A DNA stretch of 64,000 nt from Pirellulales bacterium (GCA_019745975.1 JAIESQ010000007.1:1-64000); one strand, 5' to 3'; positions 1 through 9,354 are shown, counted from the stretch's first letter. Made by a program: numbers and translations. Notes: a model not told the origin generated them from the sequence alone.

Positions 1-309
1 TGGGTCTCTGGGCGTGAAAATCCCCCCGGCCAATCATGACCCACCATGCCTCACGCGCAAAGTGCAGGATGCACCCGCAAGCCAATCCGCCACGGTAATG
101 GGCTTCATGCCCCGGCGGCAGGCGGGTAAGCTGGCGGCAGCGTCGGGGCACAACGGTCGCGGAATCGTCGGCCGACGGAGCCACTCGGTCGTCTCCGCAC
201 GAGCCAGCCATCGCGATAGAAACCCGCAACGACGCGGGGCATTTGGTGCGCGCGACGGTTGCGTGGCGCTGGCAAGCGGGCGCGGGCACGCGTTGGAAAG
301 GACGGTTTG
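1..309. other. No supported gene at the left edge
   Basis: Several overlapping open frames exist here, but they have the scrambled Arg/Ala/Pro-rich composition of out-of-frame high-GC DNA. I see no terminator, tRNA or clear promoter. The only useful signal is a purine-rich ribosome-binding site (ggaaagga, about 295-302) just before the KAS III start at 310. Confidence 0.5.
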
Positions 310-1320
310 GTGTCTTACGCAACCATCGGCCCGGTGGCCGTTTATGTCCCGGAGACGATCGAATCGAACGAGCAGCTCGCCGCCGAGTTCCCCCAGTGGG
401 ACATGCAGCAAATCTACGAGAAGACGGGAGTTCGCTTTCGACATATCGCGGCCGCCAACGAAACAGCCGGCGACCTGGCGGTCAAAGCCGCTGAGAATCT
501 CTTCAGCCAGTATGAGATCGAACCAGAGTCGATCGACTTCCTGCTGCTTTGCACGCAAACGCCCGACTATCCCCTGCCGACGACTGCTTGTCTGTTGCAG
601 GACCGCCTGCGGCTGCCGACTCGCACGGGGGCCCTCGACTTCAATCTCGGCTGCTCGGGCTTTGTCTACGGACTGGGGCTGGCCGAAGGGCTGATCCGCG
701 CGGGGATCGCGCGGCGCGTGCTGTTGCTGACCGCCGAAACGTATTCAAAATATATCGTCCGCGATGATCGTTCGCTGCGCACGATCTTTGGCGATGCGGC
801 CGTGGCCACGCTCGTCGAGGCGGGCGAAGAGCCCTCGCTGGCGGGCTTCGTCTTCGGCACCGACGGCGCGCTGGCCGACACGCTGATGGTGACCGACGGC
901 GGGGCACGCCTCAAGGCCGACGCCTTGAAGGCGCGTAAGCGGCAGCGCTGGGCGAGTCGCCTCTACATGGACGGACCGGAGCTGATGTCGATCAGCCTCG
1001 ATCTAATCCCGACACTCATCGACGAAGTGTTGCAAGCCGCGAAGCTGAAAGCCGACGAGGTCAACTTCTACCTGCTGCACCAGGCGACGCGGTTGATGCT
1101 CGAGAACCTTCGCGAGCGGTTGCAGGTCGAGCCCGAGCGGCTGCCGATCATGCTCGAACAGTACGGCAACACGGTCTCGTCGACGGTGCCCTTGTTGATC
1201 CACGAGCTGCGGACAACGGGCCGGCTGCGGCCAGGGATGCGGAGCCTGCTGGTGGGCTTTGGCGTCGGCTTCTCGTGGGGAGGATGCGCGTGGCGCGAGA
1301 CGTGGTCCGGCAAGGCTTAG
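310..1320 (+). CDS. 3-oxoacyl-ACP synthase III (KAS III) family protein
   Basis: A 336-residue thiolase-fold condensing enzyme. KAS III enzymes condense an acyl-CoA with malonyl-ACP in the cytoplasm to start fatty-acid or specialised acyl-chain synthesis. The Cys-His-Asn triad is visible: Cys about residue 115 in LGCSGF, the His in LLHQATR, and the Asn in YGNTVSS. The end GVGFSWGG matches the family C-terminus. I chose the GTG at 310 because a purine-rich site lies 7-8 bases upstream and the protein then opens SYATIGPVAVYVPE, as KAS III proteins do; an in-frame ATG at 259 would add a basic tail with no homology-like features. No fab or acpP gene lies nearby, so whether this is the housekeeping FabH or a specialised paralogue cannot be decided here. 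Confidence 0.9.
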   Translation: MSYATIGPVAVYVPETIESNEQLAAEFPQWDMQQIYEKTGVRFRHIAAANETAGDLAVKAAENLFSQYEIEPESIDFLLLCTQTPDYPLPTTACLLQDRLRLPTRTGALDFNLGCSGFVYGLGLAEGLIRAGIARRVLLLTAETYSKYIVRDDRSLRTIFGDAAVATLVEAGEEPSLAGFVFGTDGALADTLMVTDGGARLKADALKARKRQRWASRLYMDGPELMSISLDLIPTLIDEVLQAAKLKADEVNFYLLHQATRLMLENLRERLQVEPERLPIMLEQYGNTVSSTVPLLIHELRTTGRLRPGMRSLLVGFGVGFSWGGCAWRETWSGKA

Positions 1321-1347
1321 AGTCTATCCGAATACCGCTCGCGAATT

Positions 1348-1992
1348 CTAAAGCGCTCGTTGGTCGCCGAGCGGCAGCCAGCAATGGTTCGCCTGCAACT
1401 GCCGCCGCACCGCATCAATTTCGGCAGGCGACTTGCGCGGCGCCCTAAGTAGTCGGGCCTGATCTTGCAGCGCTCTCTCGCGTGTCCCTTGCACGATCTG
1501 TCCGTTGCCGTCGGCATCCTCGATGTAGAAGAAATTCGGTTCGTACTCGGCGCCCCCCGCGGCATTCGAATCAACCCAAGCCGAGCCACGGAACTTCAAG
1601 AGCCCACCGTAGGCCTGATACTGGATCACGCCGCCGGGGCCCTTCAGGCGGTTGCCGATCACGCTACGCCGCACCGGGCGGCGGATGTTGAACTGATGAT
1701 ACCGCTCGGGGGGTAGCGTGTAGGCTTGCGACCAGGTCGGGCCTTCGTACTGATGAAACTGGTAGCGGAAGGGCTTGTTCGTCAGGTTCCAGATGCGCAC
1801 CACCGGACGTTCGGGCGTGTCTTCGTCGGGCGACGCAAAGTTGGGTGACTCGGTCGACGAATCGAGGCTGGGTTCCGTCGCTTGCCAGCCGCGAGCGCTC
1901 CCGGCGGCAATCGCCAGAATCGTTACGATCGATAAAGTCACCCTACGAATCGTCGTACACACAGGACAAATGAGCCCACCAGCGCGTGTCAT
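1348..1992 (-). CDS. Secreted hypothetical protein
   Basis: A protein of about 214 residues that I do not recognise. An N-terminal hydrophobic stretch (TLSIVTILAIAAGSARG) looks like a Sec signal peptide, so the product is probably exported. The mature part starts with a short acidic Ser/Pro-rich stretch, then a compact region rich in aromatic residues (IWNLTNKPFRYQFHQYEG, YHQFNIRRPVRRSVIGNR) that suggests a small beta-rich domain. The last 40 residues are charged and helical. The ATG at 1992 is preferred over a TTG one codon upstream. It converges on the KAS III gene with a 27-base gap and shows no operon link to it. Confidence 0.65.
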   Translation of the reverse strand: MTRAGGLICPVCTTIRRVTLSIVTILAIAAGSARGWQATEPSLDSSTESPNFASPDEDTPERPVVRIWNLTNKPFRYQFHQYEGPTWSQAYTLPPERYHQFNIRRPVRRSVIGNRLKGPGGVIQYQAYGGLLKFRGSAWVDSNAAGGAEYEPNFFYIEDADGNGQIVQGTRERALQDQARLLRAPRKSPAEIDAVRRQLQANHCWLPLGDQRAL

Positions 1993-2114
1993 CAAACGGT
2001 TCCTCGTCGAGCTAAGCGAAGCCGAAGAGCGACTTCAGCCGCGGGGTTATTGAACGTATCTCGAAGTTTACCACACGTGGCGCGGCGCGCTCTGGGCGCT
2101 GCCCGCACCGAATT

Positions 2115-3083
2115 CTACGCAAAGAACACCCGCTCGGCGGTGCCCCGCAAGATTTCCTGGCGATCGGCCGCCGACAAGAAATCGAGCCGCTCGGCCACCA
2201 GGGCCACCGAGTCGCCGTATTTCTGGGTGACGACCTGGTACGGGCAGTCGGTTCCCCACATCAGCCGCCGCGGGCCGAAAGCGTCGTACAGCCGGCGAAT
2301 CATCGGCGCCAAATCGAGGTACGGCGGTTCTTTGCGCCCCAACGCGTAAAAAGCCGAGACTTTGACATAGGTATTCGGGTGCCGCGCCAGCCGACAGAGC
2401 TGGTTGATTTCGACTTCGCGGAGTTGTCCGTCGACACCGATCCGCGCGAAGTGGTCGATCACCACCGGGGTCTCGACGTGCGTCGCGCACATGCTGTCGA
2501 TCGCTGGCAGATCGCCTGGGTTCACCAGGCAGCACATCGCGACACGATCCGCGGCGCCCCATTTCCAAAGCGCGGACATGGTGTCGCCGTCGAGCCAGCG
2601 ATCGACCGGACGGTTGCGGGGATAGATACGGATGCCGCGCACACCCGCCGCGCGCAGTTCGCGCAATTCGTCAGGTGAGTGCCGCGCTGCGTCGTCGATC
2701 ACCGCGACCACGGAAAACGTCGTCGGCCGCTGGCGGCGGCAGTCGAGCACATAGCGGTTGTCGAACCCGTAGAAGCTCATTTGAATGAGCACCACGCGCG
2801 ACACGCCAGCGGGCTCGGCCAACGCCAACAGATCGTCGGCGGTGAAGCTGGGGGGCTTCATTTCATCGCGACGGAAGCCGGCTGTCAGCGGATAGCCTTC
2901 GGTGTCAGGGGTCCAGACATGAGAGTGAGCGTCGATCCAACCGGTCGGCTCATCACGGGCTGCGTTCACAAGGCGATCTCCAAGGGCCAGCAGCCCCGCG
3001 CCGGCAACGACGAACGAGCGGCGGCCGAGTCTCGTAATAGCACCGCCCGTTCGATCGTCGGAATAGTTGTCGGGTCCAGGCAC
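2115..3083 (-). CDS. Tat-exported amidohydrolase (TIM-barrel metal-dependent hydrolase)
   Basis: A 322-residue amidohydrolase-2 (Pfam Amidohydro_2) type protein. After a twin-arginine-like N-terminus (RLGRRSFVVAGAGLLALG, about residues 18-35) the barrel begins with the metal-binding strand IDAHSHVW. Later metal ligands are in VIDHFAR and the terminal Asp in MWGTDCPY. Family members hydrolyse or decarboxylate small cyclic substrates such as lactones; the substrate cannot be read from the sequence. The gene is divergent from the sigma-factor gene starting at 3296, leaving about 210 bases for both promoters. Export of a single-domain amidohydrolase by Tat is common in planctomycetes. Confidence 0.85.
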   Translation of the reverse strand: MPGPDNYSDDRTGGAITRLGRRSFVVAGAGLLALGDRLVNAARDEPTGWIDAHSHVWTPDTEGYPLTAGFRRDEMKPPSFTADDLLALAEPAGVSRVVLIQMSFYGFDNRYVLDCRRQRPTTFSVVAVIDDAARHSPDELRELRAAGVRGIRIYPRNRPVDRWLDGDTMSALWKWGAADRVAMCCLVNPGDLPAIDSMCATHVETPVVIDHFARIGVDGQLREVEINQLCRLARHPNTYVKVSAFYALGRKEPPYLDLAPMIRRLYDAFGPRRLMWGTDCPYQVVTQKYGDSVALVAERLDFLSAADRQEILRGTAERVFFA

Positions 3084-3295
3084 GATTCAAAGCTCGGGGA
3101 GGAGTGCGGCGGCGGTCGGTTGTCGGAGCCGTAAGTATTTACTGCGCCACTGGCTTTGACAACGCGGCCAGCCAGCGGTCAGACTGAACAGGTGGCAGCC
3201 GACGTCGCGAGTATCCAGCGATTTCTGCCGATGGGCCCTGTTTTCGCCCGGAACTTTCCGCCGGTCGGCCGCGTCGAAAGGGTGAAGTACCAACC

Positions 3296-3871
3296 GTGAA
3301 CGACGTTGCCCGGGTCGACGCCGAACTGATCGCCGCCGCGCTGGATGGCCAGTCGCTGGCCTTTGGCGAATTGGTCTGCCGTTACCAGGACCGGCTCTAC
3401 CATGCGCTGGTCCACCTGGTGGGCTCGGCCGACGACGCGCGCGACATCGCCCAGGACGCGTTCGTTCAGGCGTACGTCAAACTCGAAAGTTTTCAGGGCG
3501 CTAGCGCCTTTTACACCTGGCTGTATCGGATTGCCATGAATCTGGCGGCCAGCCGATTTCGGCGACAGCGGCGGCAGGTGTCGGTCGATGCGGGCCGCGA
3601 GCAGGCGGGGCAAGAACCAACCGCGGTCGATCGCGGCCCGGGAGAGCGGCTGATGCAGGCCGAACGCGTCGAACAGGTGCAGGCGGCGCTGTTGGCGCTG
3701 AGCGACGAGCATCGGCACGTGCTCGTGCTGCGCGAACTGGAAGGCTGGTCGTACGAAACCATTGCCGACACGCTCGACTTGCCGGTCGGCACGGTGCGCA
3801 GCCGGCTGCATCGCGCGCGCATCGAGCTCCGCTCACAATTACAAGAAGTGTTTGAAGAAGACCTGAAGTGA
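3296..3871 (+). CDS. ECF-subfamily RNA polymerase sigma factor
   Basis: A 191-residue sigma-70 family extracytoplasmic-function factor. Region 2 covers roughly residues 15-85, with the core-binding and -10 reading helices (FGELVCRYQDRLY, DDARDIAQDAFVQAY, FYTWLYRIAMNLA). Region 4 covers about 120-185 with the typical HTH (LELEGWSYETIADTL-like, then PVGTVRSRLHRAR). It starts at a GTG. The next gene encodes its probable anti-sigma factor four bases after the stop, so the two should be co-transcribed and translationally coupled, which predicts membrane control of this sigma factor. No autoregulatory promoter could be identified with confidence. Confidence 0.92.
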   Translation: MNDVARVDAELIAAALDGQSLAFGELVCRYQDRLYHALVHLVGSADDARDIAQDAFVQAYVKLESFQGASAFYTWLYRIAMNLAASRFRRQRRQVSVDAGREQAGQEPTAVDRGPGERLMQAERVEQVQAALLALSDEHRHVLVLRELEGWSYETIADTLDLPVGTVRSRLHRARIELRSQLQEVFEEDLK

Positions 3872-3875
3872 AGTG

Positions 3876-5867
3876 ATGCATCTCGATCCGCATGACGAAG
3901 AACGATTGAGCGCGTACCTCGACGGCGAGCTGTCGGCCGAGGAGCAAGCACGCGTCGAACAGTTGTTGGCCGACGAACCGGCCGCGAGGCAACTGCTCGA
4001 GGAACTGCGGGTCGTGTCCAACACGTTGCAGAGCCTGCCGCGCACGCGCGTGCCGGGCGATCTGGCGGCCGACGTACTGCGCGAGATTGAGCGGCGCGGC
4101 GTGCGCCGCGCGAAGCAGAACTCCGACGGCAGCCCCAGCGCCGTGATGCCGGCGGCGAGCGTGCCGGTCGTAACGCCAGCTCTGCGAGCTGACCGTCGCG
4201 ACGAACCGGCTAGCTGGCGGCAGCGGATCGTGCGGCCGCTAGTGTATGTGGGCATCGCGGTGGCGGTGTTCGCGGCCGTATCGCTCGTGACCGAGCCGGC
4301 TGGCGAAGGTCCACTCCCCGTCGCGCGGCATCTGGAGGAACGCGAGCGCGGCGCAACTGAGGACCTGGTCGAAGGGGGCCGTGTCGGGGGTGAGGTCTGG
4401 GATGCCACCCCAGATGACCGCGATCGGGATGTGCTGGCCAAAGACGGACAGCGCCGCAGTCGGCTCAACAAGCACGCGGATGAGTCGGCGCCCCCGCAAG
4501 AGATTGTCTCTAACGAAGCAGCCGGCGCCGCTGGCATGAACTTGTCGAAGCCCGGTCCGATGCCAGCGCAAACAGCCGGGCAAGCCGCCGACGTGGCGGC
4601 CGGCGCGCAAGCTCCAGTACAACAGTTTGCCGATCCTCGGGCGTTTTACTATCAGCAGGCGATTGCCAATCAAGAGCCTGTGCTGGTCGTGCAGTGCCGT
4701 GTCACGCCCGAGGCGGCGCGCCAAGACCTCGTCGGCAAGCTGTTGGTGAAGAACTCGGTGGCGATCGACGACGAGGCGGCGGCCGCACTCGACACGGCGA
4801 TCAATGCGAACTTCGCCACGCCCTTGGCCGCGCAACAAGCGATGCCAGCCGCGGAGCAGTCGCTCAATGAAGCGGCGGCCGAAACCGCCTCGCCGCCAGC
4901 AGCGCCCCCGTTGGCTGCGGAAAGCTCGACCAGGCTTCACGAGCGAAACGATGATGTGCCGAGAGTGGCCAAGCAGGCCGCGACAGCCGATAACGACGAT
5001 CCGTTTGATGAACCCAACGACGAGCCGGCGGCGACAGCGGAACCGGCGTCAGACACGACAGTCTATCTGGTCGACGCCAGCCCCGAACAACTCGCCGGCG
5101 TGCTGTCGGACCTCAATTCCCAGACCGACGGCGTGCTTAGCGTCACCGTGACTCCGGCGCCCGAGGCACCGTCTCAGAGTGATTACCTGAACTACAACCG
5201 AGCCGCGCCGCCAGCGACAAGTGGCGAGAGCGAATCCGACGATGCGAATCAGCCGGCTCAACCGTCCGCGGAGGAGCCGTCCGTCGATGAGTTGGCCGCG
5301 CCGGCTGCTCCACCCGCGGCAACTGCGCAATCGGCGTCACCGGCAGCGGCGGATGGCGCCACAGAGCAAGCCGCCGAGCAAGGTGCCGAGCAATCGATCA
5401 TGGGTCGCCGCGTGCCGCCACGCGTGGCGAAGGCCGAAGAGGTGCGCTTGCAGGTGCAAGCGCTCGGCGTCCTTGAACAGGAGATGGAGAACACGCCGGC
5501 GCAGCGCGACAAGTTCGACCGCTTCAGCAATTCATCGCGTGCGCGTAAATTGCGGCAACACACGCTCTCGAACTTGGCGCCGCCGGGGCCCGACGGAGCC
5601 GCGTACGCCAACCAGGGAGCACTCTTCGGTCAGGCCAATTCCGCTCCGGCCCCTTTGGCGCCCAATCGTGCGCCAGAACCCGGCGCGCCGCGATTCAGTC
5701 CCGCTCAGCCCGGCGCGGCGCCAGCAGTCGCCCAAGAAGCGGCGCCGGCGGCCCCGGCCAGCCAAATGGCCAACACGCGCAAGGCTGGTCCGCGGGCTGC
5801 GCAAGCACTGCAGCGTGCGGTCATTCTCCTGGAGGTCGAGTCGCCGCGACCGCAGAAGAAGGGATGA
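3876..5867 (+). CDS. Membrane anti-sigma factor with very long low-complexity periplasmic region
   Basis: About 663 residues. The first 55 residues (DEERLSAYLDGELSAEEQ) match the cytoplasmic anti-sigma domain, but the usual zinc ligands HxxxCxxC are absent: LLEELR occupies the CxxC position, so this is a non-zinc variant. A single transmembrane helix follows at about residues 115-135 (PLVYVGIAVAVFAAVSLV). The rest is a long, Ala/Pro/Glu-rich extracytoplasmic part containing two short structured blocks (around PVLVVQCRVTPEAARQ and TVYLVDASPEQLAGVL) that could sense a ligand or be cut during signalling. A GTG at 3873 is an alternative start. Its position directly after the ECF gene is the strongest evidence of function. 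Confidence 0.8.
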   Translation: MHLDPHDEERLSAYLDGELSAEEQARVEQLLADEPAARQLLEELRVVSNTLQSLPRTRVPGDLAADVLREIERRGVRRAKQNSDGSPSAVMPAASVPVVTPALRADRRDEPASWRQRIVRPLVYVGIAVAVFAAVSLVTEPAGEGPLPVARHLEERERGATEDLVEGGRVGGEVWDATPDDRDRDVLAKDGQRRSRLNKHADESAPPQEIVSNEAAGAAGMNLSKPGPMPAQTAGQAADVAAGAQAPVQQFADPRAFYYQQAIANQEPVLVVQCRVTPEAARQDLVGKLLVKNSVAIDDEAAAALDTAINANFATPLAAQQAMPAAEQSLNEAAAETASPPAAPPLAAESSTRLHERNDDVPRVAKQAATADNDDPFDEPNDEPAATAEPASDTTVYLVDASPEQLAGVLSDLNSQTDGVLSVTVTPAPEAPSQSDYLNYNRAAPPATSGESESDDANQPAQPSAEEPSVDELAAPAAPPAATAQSASPAAADGATEQAAEQGAEQSIMGRRVPPRVAKAEEVRLQVQALGVLEQEMENTPAQRDKFDRFSNSSRARKLRQHTLSNLAPPGPDGAAYANQGALFGQANSAPAPLAPNRAPEPGAPRFSPAQPGAAPAVAQEAAPAAPASQMANTRKAGPRAAQALQRAVILLEVESPRPQKKG

Positions 5868-5875
5868 GCTTGCGG

Positions 5876-7603
5876 CTACCTCTTTCTGCCGCGGCCCCAG
5901 ACCGCGCGGCCCGGCGTGGCACTCGTGTGCTCGCCATCGGCCAGCACCTGCCGGCCGTTGACGAAGACGTGCCGCATCCCGGTGGCATATTGCTGTGGCC
6001 GCTCGAACCTGGCGTGATCGGCGATCTTCGCGGGATCGAACACGACGACGTCGGCATGGTAGCCTTCGCGCAATAGCCCGCGCTCGGCCACGCCCAAGTT
6101 TTCGGCGGGCAGCCCACTCAGCTTGCGGATCGCCTCGGCTAGCGGAATCACTTTCTCGTCGCGCACGTACTTGCCGAGCACACGCGCGAAATTGCCGTAC
6201 GCCCGCGGATGCGGTTGCGAAAGCAGGAAGGGCCCCTCGGGCGCTTCCGAGGCCGCATCCGAGCCAAAGCTCACCCACGGCAGCGCGACGTTGCGCCGCA
6301 CGTCCTCCTCGCTCATCATGAAATAAACCGTGTCGACGCGGCTGTGATCCTCGATCACCAGGTCCATCGCGGTCTCTTCTGGCGTTTGCCCACGGCGCTT
6401 GGCGACTTCGGCCAGCGACTTGCCCGTGAGGTGCTTGAGGGCTGGGTTCTTAAAGCCGACCAACAGCACGCGCTCGGGCGACCCGGCCGCCAGGAGCAGA
6501 TTCTCCCACTTATCGGTCGGCGTGCGCATTTCGATCGCCACGCGGCGACGCATCGCCGGATCGCGGAGCCGATCGACCCAAGAGTCGAGTCCCCCTTCCT
6601 GCACCCAGGGGGGCATCGAACCATCGAGCCCCGTGGCGCCGGCCGTGTAGGCGTACATGTCCGCGGTGATCTTGAGCCCTTCGGCGCGGGCGGCTTCGAC
6701 GAGCTCGACGACACGCTGCCGTTTGGGCCAGTTCTTTTCGCCCGCCGCCTTGAGGTGATAGATCTCGGCGGGCAGCTTGGCCTCGCGGGCGATGTGGATC
6801 AACTCTTCGACCGATTCGACGAGCCGGTTGCCTTCGCTGCGAATGTGCGAGATGTACATGCCATGGTGTTGGCCGGCCACCTTGCAAAGTTCGATCAACT
6901 CGTCGGTCTTGGCGTAGAACGCCGGCGCGTAGATCAGCGACGAGCCGACGCCCAGCGCTCCCTCCTCCATGGCGGCGCGCACCAGCTCGCGCATCTGGTC
7001 GAGCTCCTTGGCGGTCGGCGGCCGGTCTTCGTATCCCAGCGCGTGAATGCGCACGGTGGTGGCGCCGACGAACGAAGCCACGTTGCACGAGACACCGCGC
7101 CGCTCGAGGTGCGCGAGATACTCGCCGAGCGTGGTCCAAGCAACGTCGTACTTGAGGTCTCCCTGCCGATCGCGCAGCTCCTGCTTCATCCGCGGGTTCA
7201 AGGGGCCCATCGACCAGCCTTCGCCGAAGACTTCGAGTGTGACTCCCTGGCGGATATCGCTCTGCGAGCGGCCGTCGACCAACAGCGAGTCGCTGGCCCA
7301 GCTCAGCATGTTGATGAAGCCCGGCGCGACGGCCTGCCCCGAGGCATCGACGCGCCGCTTGGCCTGCGCCGCCGAAAGGTCGCCGATTTTGGCAATGCGG
7401 TCGCCGCGGATGCCGATGTCGGCGACGCGCGGTTCGGCGCCCGTGCCGTCGTAAACCGTGCCGCCGGCGATCACGAGATCAAAGGGGGCTTCGTCATCGG
7501 CACCACGGATGGATGTGGTCGACGCCAGGCAGGCCGCCGCGGTGATCACTGCGACATACGTCAATCTGCAAGCGCGCAGACCGGACAACCTGGCGAAACT
7601 CAT
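5876..7603 (-). CDS. D-aminoacylase / N-acyl-D-amino-acid deacylase family amidohydrolase, secreted
   Basis: About 575 residues. The N-terminus to about residue 35 is a signal peptide (LTYVAVITAAACLAST). The urease-superfamily fold follows: a small beta-sandwich (DLVIAGGTVYDGTG), a barrel with VAPGFINMLSWAS where many relatives have HxH, then a lysine/histidine region (ISHIRSEG, YHLKAAG), WVSFGSDAA near the end, and the closing sandwich HADVVVFDP. These features match the D-aminoacylase clade that removes acyl groups from D-amino acids or dipeptides. The first metal motif reads NMLSWAS, not HxH, so metal content may differ from classical dihydroorotases. The ATG at 7603 puts the signal peptide at the usual distance; an ATG at 7648 is possible. 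It is convergent with the anti-sigma gene. Confidence 0.88.
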   Translation of the reverse strand: MSFARLSGLRACRLTYVAVITAAACLASTTSIRGADDEAPFDLVIAGGTVYDGTGAEPRVADIGIRGDRIAKIGDLSAAQAKRRVDASGQAVAPGFINMLSWASDSLLVDGRSQSDIRQGVTLEVFGEGWSMGPLNPRMKQELRDRQGDLKYDVAWTTLGEYLAHLERRGVSCNVASFVGATTVRIHALGYEDRPPTAKELDQMRELVRAAMEEGALGVGSSLIYAPAFYAKTDELIELCKVAGQHHGMYISHIRSEGNRLVESVEELIHIAREAKLPAEIYHLKAAGEKNWPKRQRVVELVEAARAEGLKITADMYAYTAGATGLDGSMPPWVQEGGLDSWVDRLRDPAMRRRVAIEMRTPTDKWENLLLAAGSPERVLLVGFKNPALKHLTGKSLAEVAKRRGQTPEETAMDLVIEDHSRVDTVYFMMSEEDVRRNVALPWVSFGSDAASEAPEGPFLLSQPHPRAYGNFARVLGKYVRDEKVIPLAEAIRKLSGLPAENLGVAERGLLREGYHADVVVFDPAKIADHARFERPQQYATGMRHVFVNGRQVLADGEHTSATPGRAVWGRGRKR

Positions 7604-7762
7604 CTTCGTGTGCCTCGGCTTGCTGACAATGCGGATGACGGCGGCCACACTATAGCAGCCGCGCTAGTCGGCCGCGATGCGGCAGAATCTTGAACGTGGC
7701 GCGGCCGCACGGTTGAGTTCAACGTCCGATTCGCAACTTTCGATTTGCCTCGCGTCGACGCC

Positions 7763-9238
7763 ATGGATCAGTCTCCCAATCCCTATCGAGCCCCCGACTC
7801 TCGCGGAGCGGTCGCGCTCGAAGCGCGGCGTCCGTCGCCGCAAGCCGTGTTGGTGCTGCTCATGGCGTTGGCCGCGTTGTGCCATTTCAATCGCGTGAGT
7901 ATCTCGGTGGCGGGAAGCGAGCGGTTGATGGGCGAGTTCGCGCTCAGCGCAGCGCAACTCGGCGCCGTCTATTCGTCCTACCTCGTGGTGTACACGCTGT
8001 TGATGATTCCCGGCGGCTGGCTGCTCGATCGCTTCGGGCCGACGCGAACACTCGGCGCGATGGTGGCGGGCTCGGTCGTGTTTGTCGCGGCCACGGCACT
8101 GGTCGGACTATCGGCGCTACCCGGCGGCGCGCTCGGTTCGCTGATCGTTGTACGCGGGGCGCTGGGAGCGGTGAGCGTACCGATGCACCCCGGCGCCGCG
8201 AACATGGTGGCCAACTGGTTCGGGCCGGCCCAGCGCGCCGCGGCCAATGGCTTCGTGACGGCGGCGGCCCTGGTGGGCATTGCCCTGACGTACCCGCTGT
8301 TTGGCATGTTGATCGACACGGTCGGCTGGCGTGCTGGAATGCTGATTTCGGCGGCGGTCACCGGCTTGGTGGCGGTCGCCGGGTTGGTCGTCGCGCGCGA
8401 TCGACCGGATTGCGAAGCACCAGCAAGCACTCTGGATAGCTCTCTAGGCAGTTTCAAAACCAGCACTGAACCGATGTCGGGTGCCACTGCTAGCTCGTCT
8501 AGCAGTGCCGTCTCGCACGCTGCACTGCTGGGCAAGCCAGCAGTGGCACCCACGCCAGGTTTTGAAACTGCTTTCAAAGACAAGGCCAGCACGCCACCGC
8601 TGGATCCGGCTGCGAGTGGGGCCGAGGTACCAACATCGCCGGCAACTGAACCGCAAGTTCTCAGCTTGATGTTGTTGACCGCCAGTTACGCCGCAGTCGG
8701 CTACTTTCAGTACCTGTTCTTCTACTGGAGCCAATACTACTTCGAACACGTGCTCGACCTCGACGCGCGGCGCGCGCGCTTCGGGGCGATGATCTTAAGC
8801 CTGGCCATGGCCGCCGGCATGTTGGCCGGAGGTTGGCTCGCCGCACGCTTGCAAGCGCGCTGGCATGTCTGGCGCGGTTTGAAAGTGGTGCCGATCATCG
8901 GCATGGCTGGCGGCGCTTTGGTGACGGTGGTCGGCGTGCTCGTCGATTGGCCAGCGGTCACCATCGCCAGCTTCGCACTGGCCATGGCCGCGGTCGGCAT
9001 GGCCGAAGGTCCGTTTTGGACCGCCGTGGTCGAAGTGGCCCCTCGCCGCCGCGGCACCGCCGCCGCGCTGTTCAACACCGGCGGCAACGTGGGTGGGCTA
9101 TTGGCGCCCTATGCCACGCCGGTAATCAGTGCCTGGCTCGGCTGGCAGTCGGGGATTGCCCTGGCCAGCGGCTTCTGCCTGATTGGCGCACTACTGTGGC
9201 TCTGGGTGCGTCCGGCCAATGGCACGCCGGGGACTTGA
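7763..9238 (+). CDS. MFS transporter with a palindromic repeat in its central loop
   Basis: About 491 residues with roughly 12 hydrophobic helices, typical of a major facilitator that moves a small solute across the inner membrane. The conserved loop-2 motif is visible as GWLLDRFGPTRT (about residues 85-96). The start is the ATG at 7763, giving the planctomycete-like opening MDQSPNPYRAP. Between helices 6 and 7 (about residues 228-271) the frame runs straight through a palindromic repeat copy, adding a Ser/Ala-rich stretch (SGATASSSSSAVS, LLGKPAVAPTPGFET). The central loop is cytoplasmic in this family, so the insert would not disturb the helices. Substrate unknown; the overall pattern resembles anion:cation symporter or sugar-phosphate relatives. 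Confidence 0.87.
   Translation: MDQSPNPYRAPDSRGAVALEARRPSPQAVLVLLMALAALCHFNRVSISVAGSERLMGEFALSAAQLGAVYSSYLVVYTLLMIPGGWLLDRFGPTRTLGAMVAGSVVFVAATALVGLSALPGGALGSLIVVRGALGAVSVPMHPGAANMVANWFGPAQRAAANGFVTAAALVGIALTYPLFGMLIDTVGWRAGMLISAAVTGLVAVAGLVVARDRPDCEAPASTLDSSLGSFKTSTEPMSGATASSSSSAVSHAALLGKPAVAPTPGFETAFKDKASTPPLDPAASGAEVPTSPATEPQVLSLMLLTASYAAVGYFQYLFFYWSQYYFEHVLDLDARRARFGAMILSLAMAAGMLAGGWLAARLQARWHVWRGLKVVPIIGMAGGALVTVVGVLVDWPAVTIASFALAMAAVGMAEGPFWTAVVEVAPRRRGTAAALFNTGGNVGGLLAPYATPVISAWLGWQSGIALASGFCLIGALLWLWVRPANGTPGT
8444..8575 (+). repeat. Palindromic repeat copy A (about 132 bp), inside the MFS gene
   Basis: The element has perfect 14-bp terminal inverted repeats: gcagtttcaaaacc at 8448-8461 and ggttttgaaactgc at 8558-8571. 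Inside is a 13-bp inverted repeat (gggtgccactgct / agcagtggcaccc) and two hairpins, one closing on ctcgt (cactgctag/ctagcagtg) and one on gcaag (cactgctgg/ccagcagtg). If the edges are extended by the weakly conserved outer bases seen in other copies, the length is 132 bp, exactly 44 codons. The host reading frame stays open. Boundaries are inferred from comparison of copies and may be off by a few bases. Confidence 0.9.
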
Positions 9239-9354
9239 GACACAAGGCTTGACGGTCGGCGTTTCGCGAAGCCACCTCGGCTTGGTGTCGGCTTGACCTG
9301 CGGGATAGAATCTCAGTGGAGTAACGGACCATGGCGCTTGAGAGGAGCACGGCG

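Noticed and set aside
6209-7693. 494-residue plus-strand open frame opposite the D-aminoacylase-like gene
   Set aside because: High-GC shadow frame: Arg/His/Ala-rich sequence, no domain, whereas the minus-strand frame has clear motifs.
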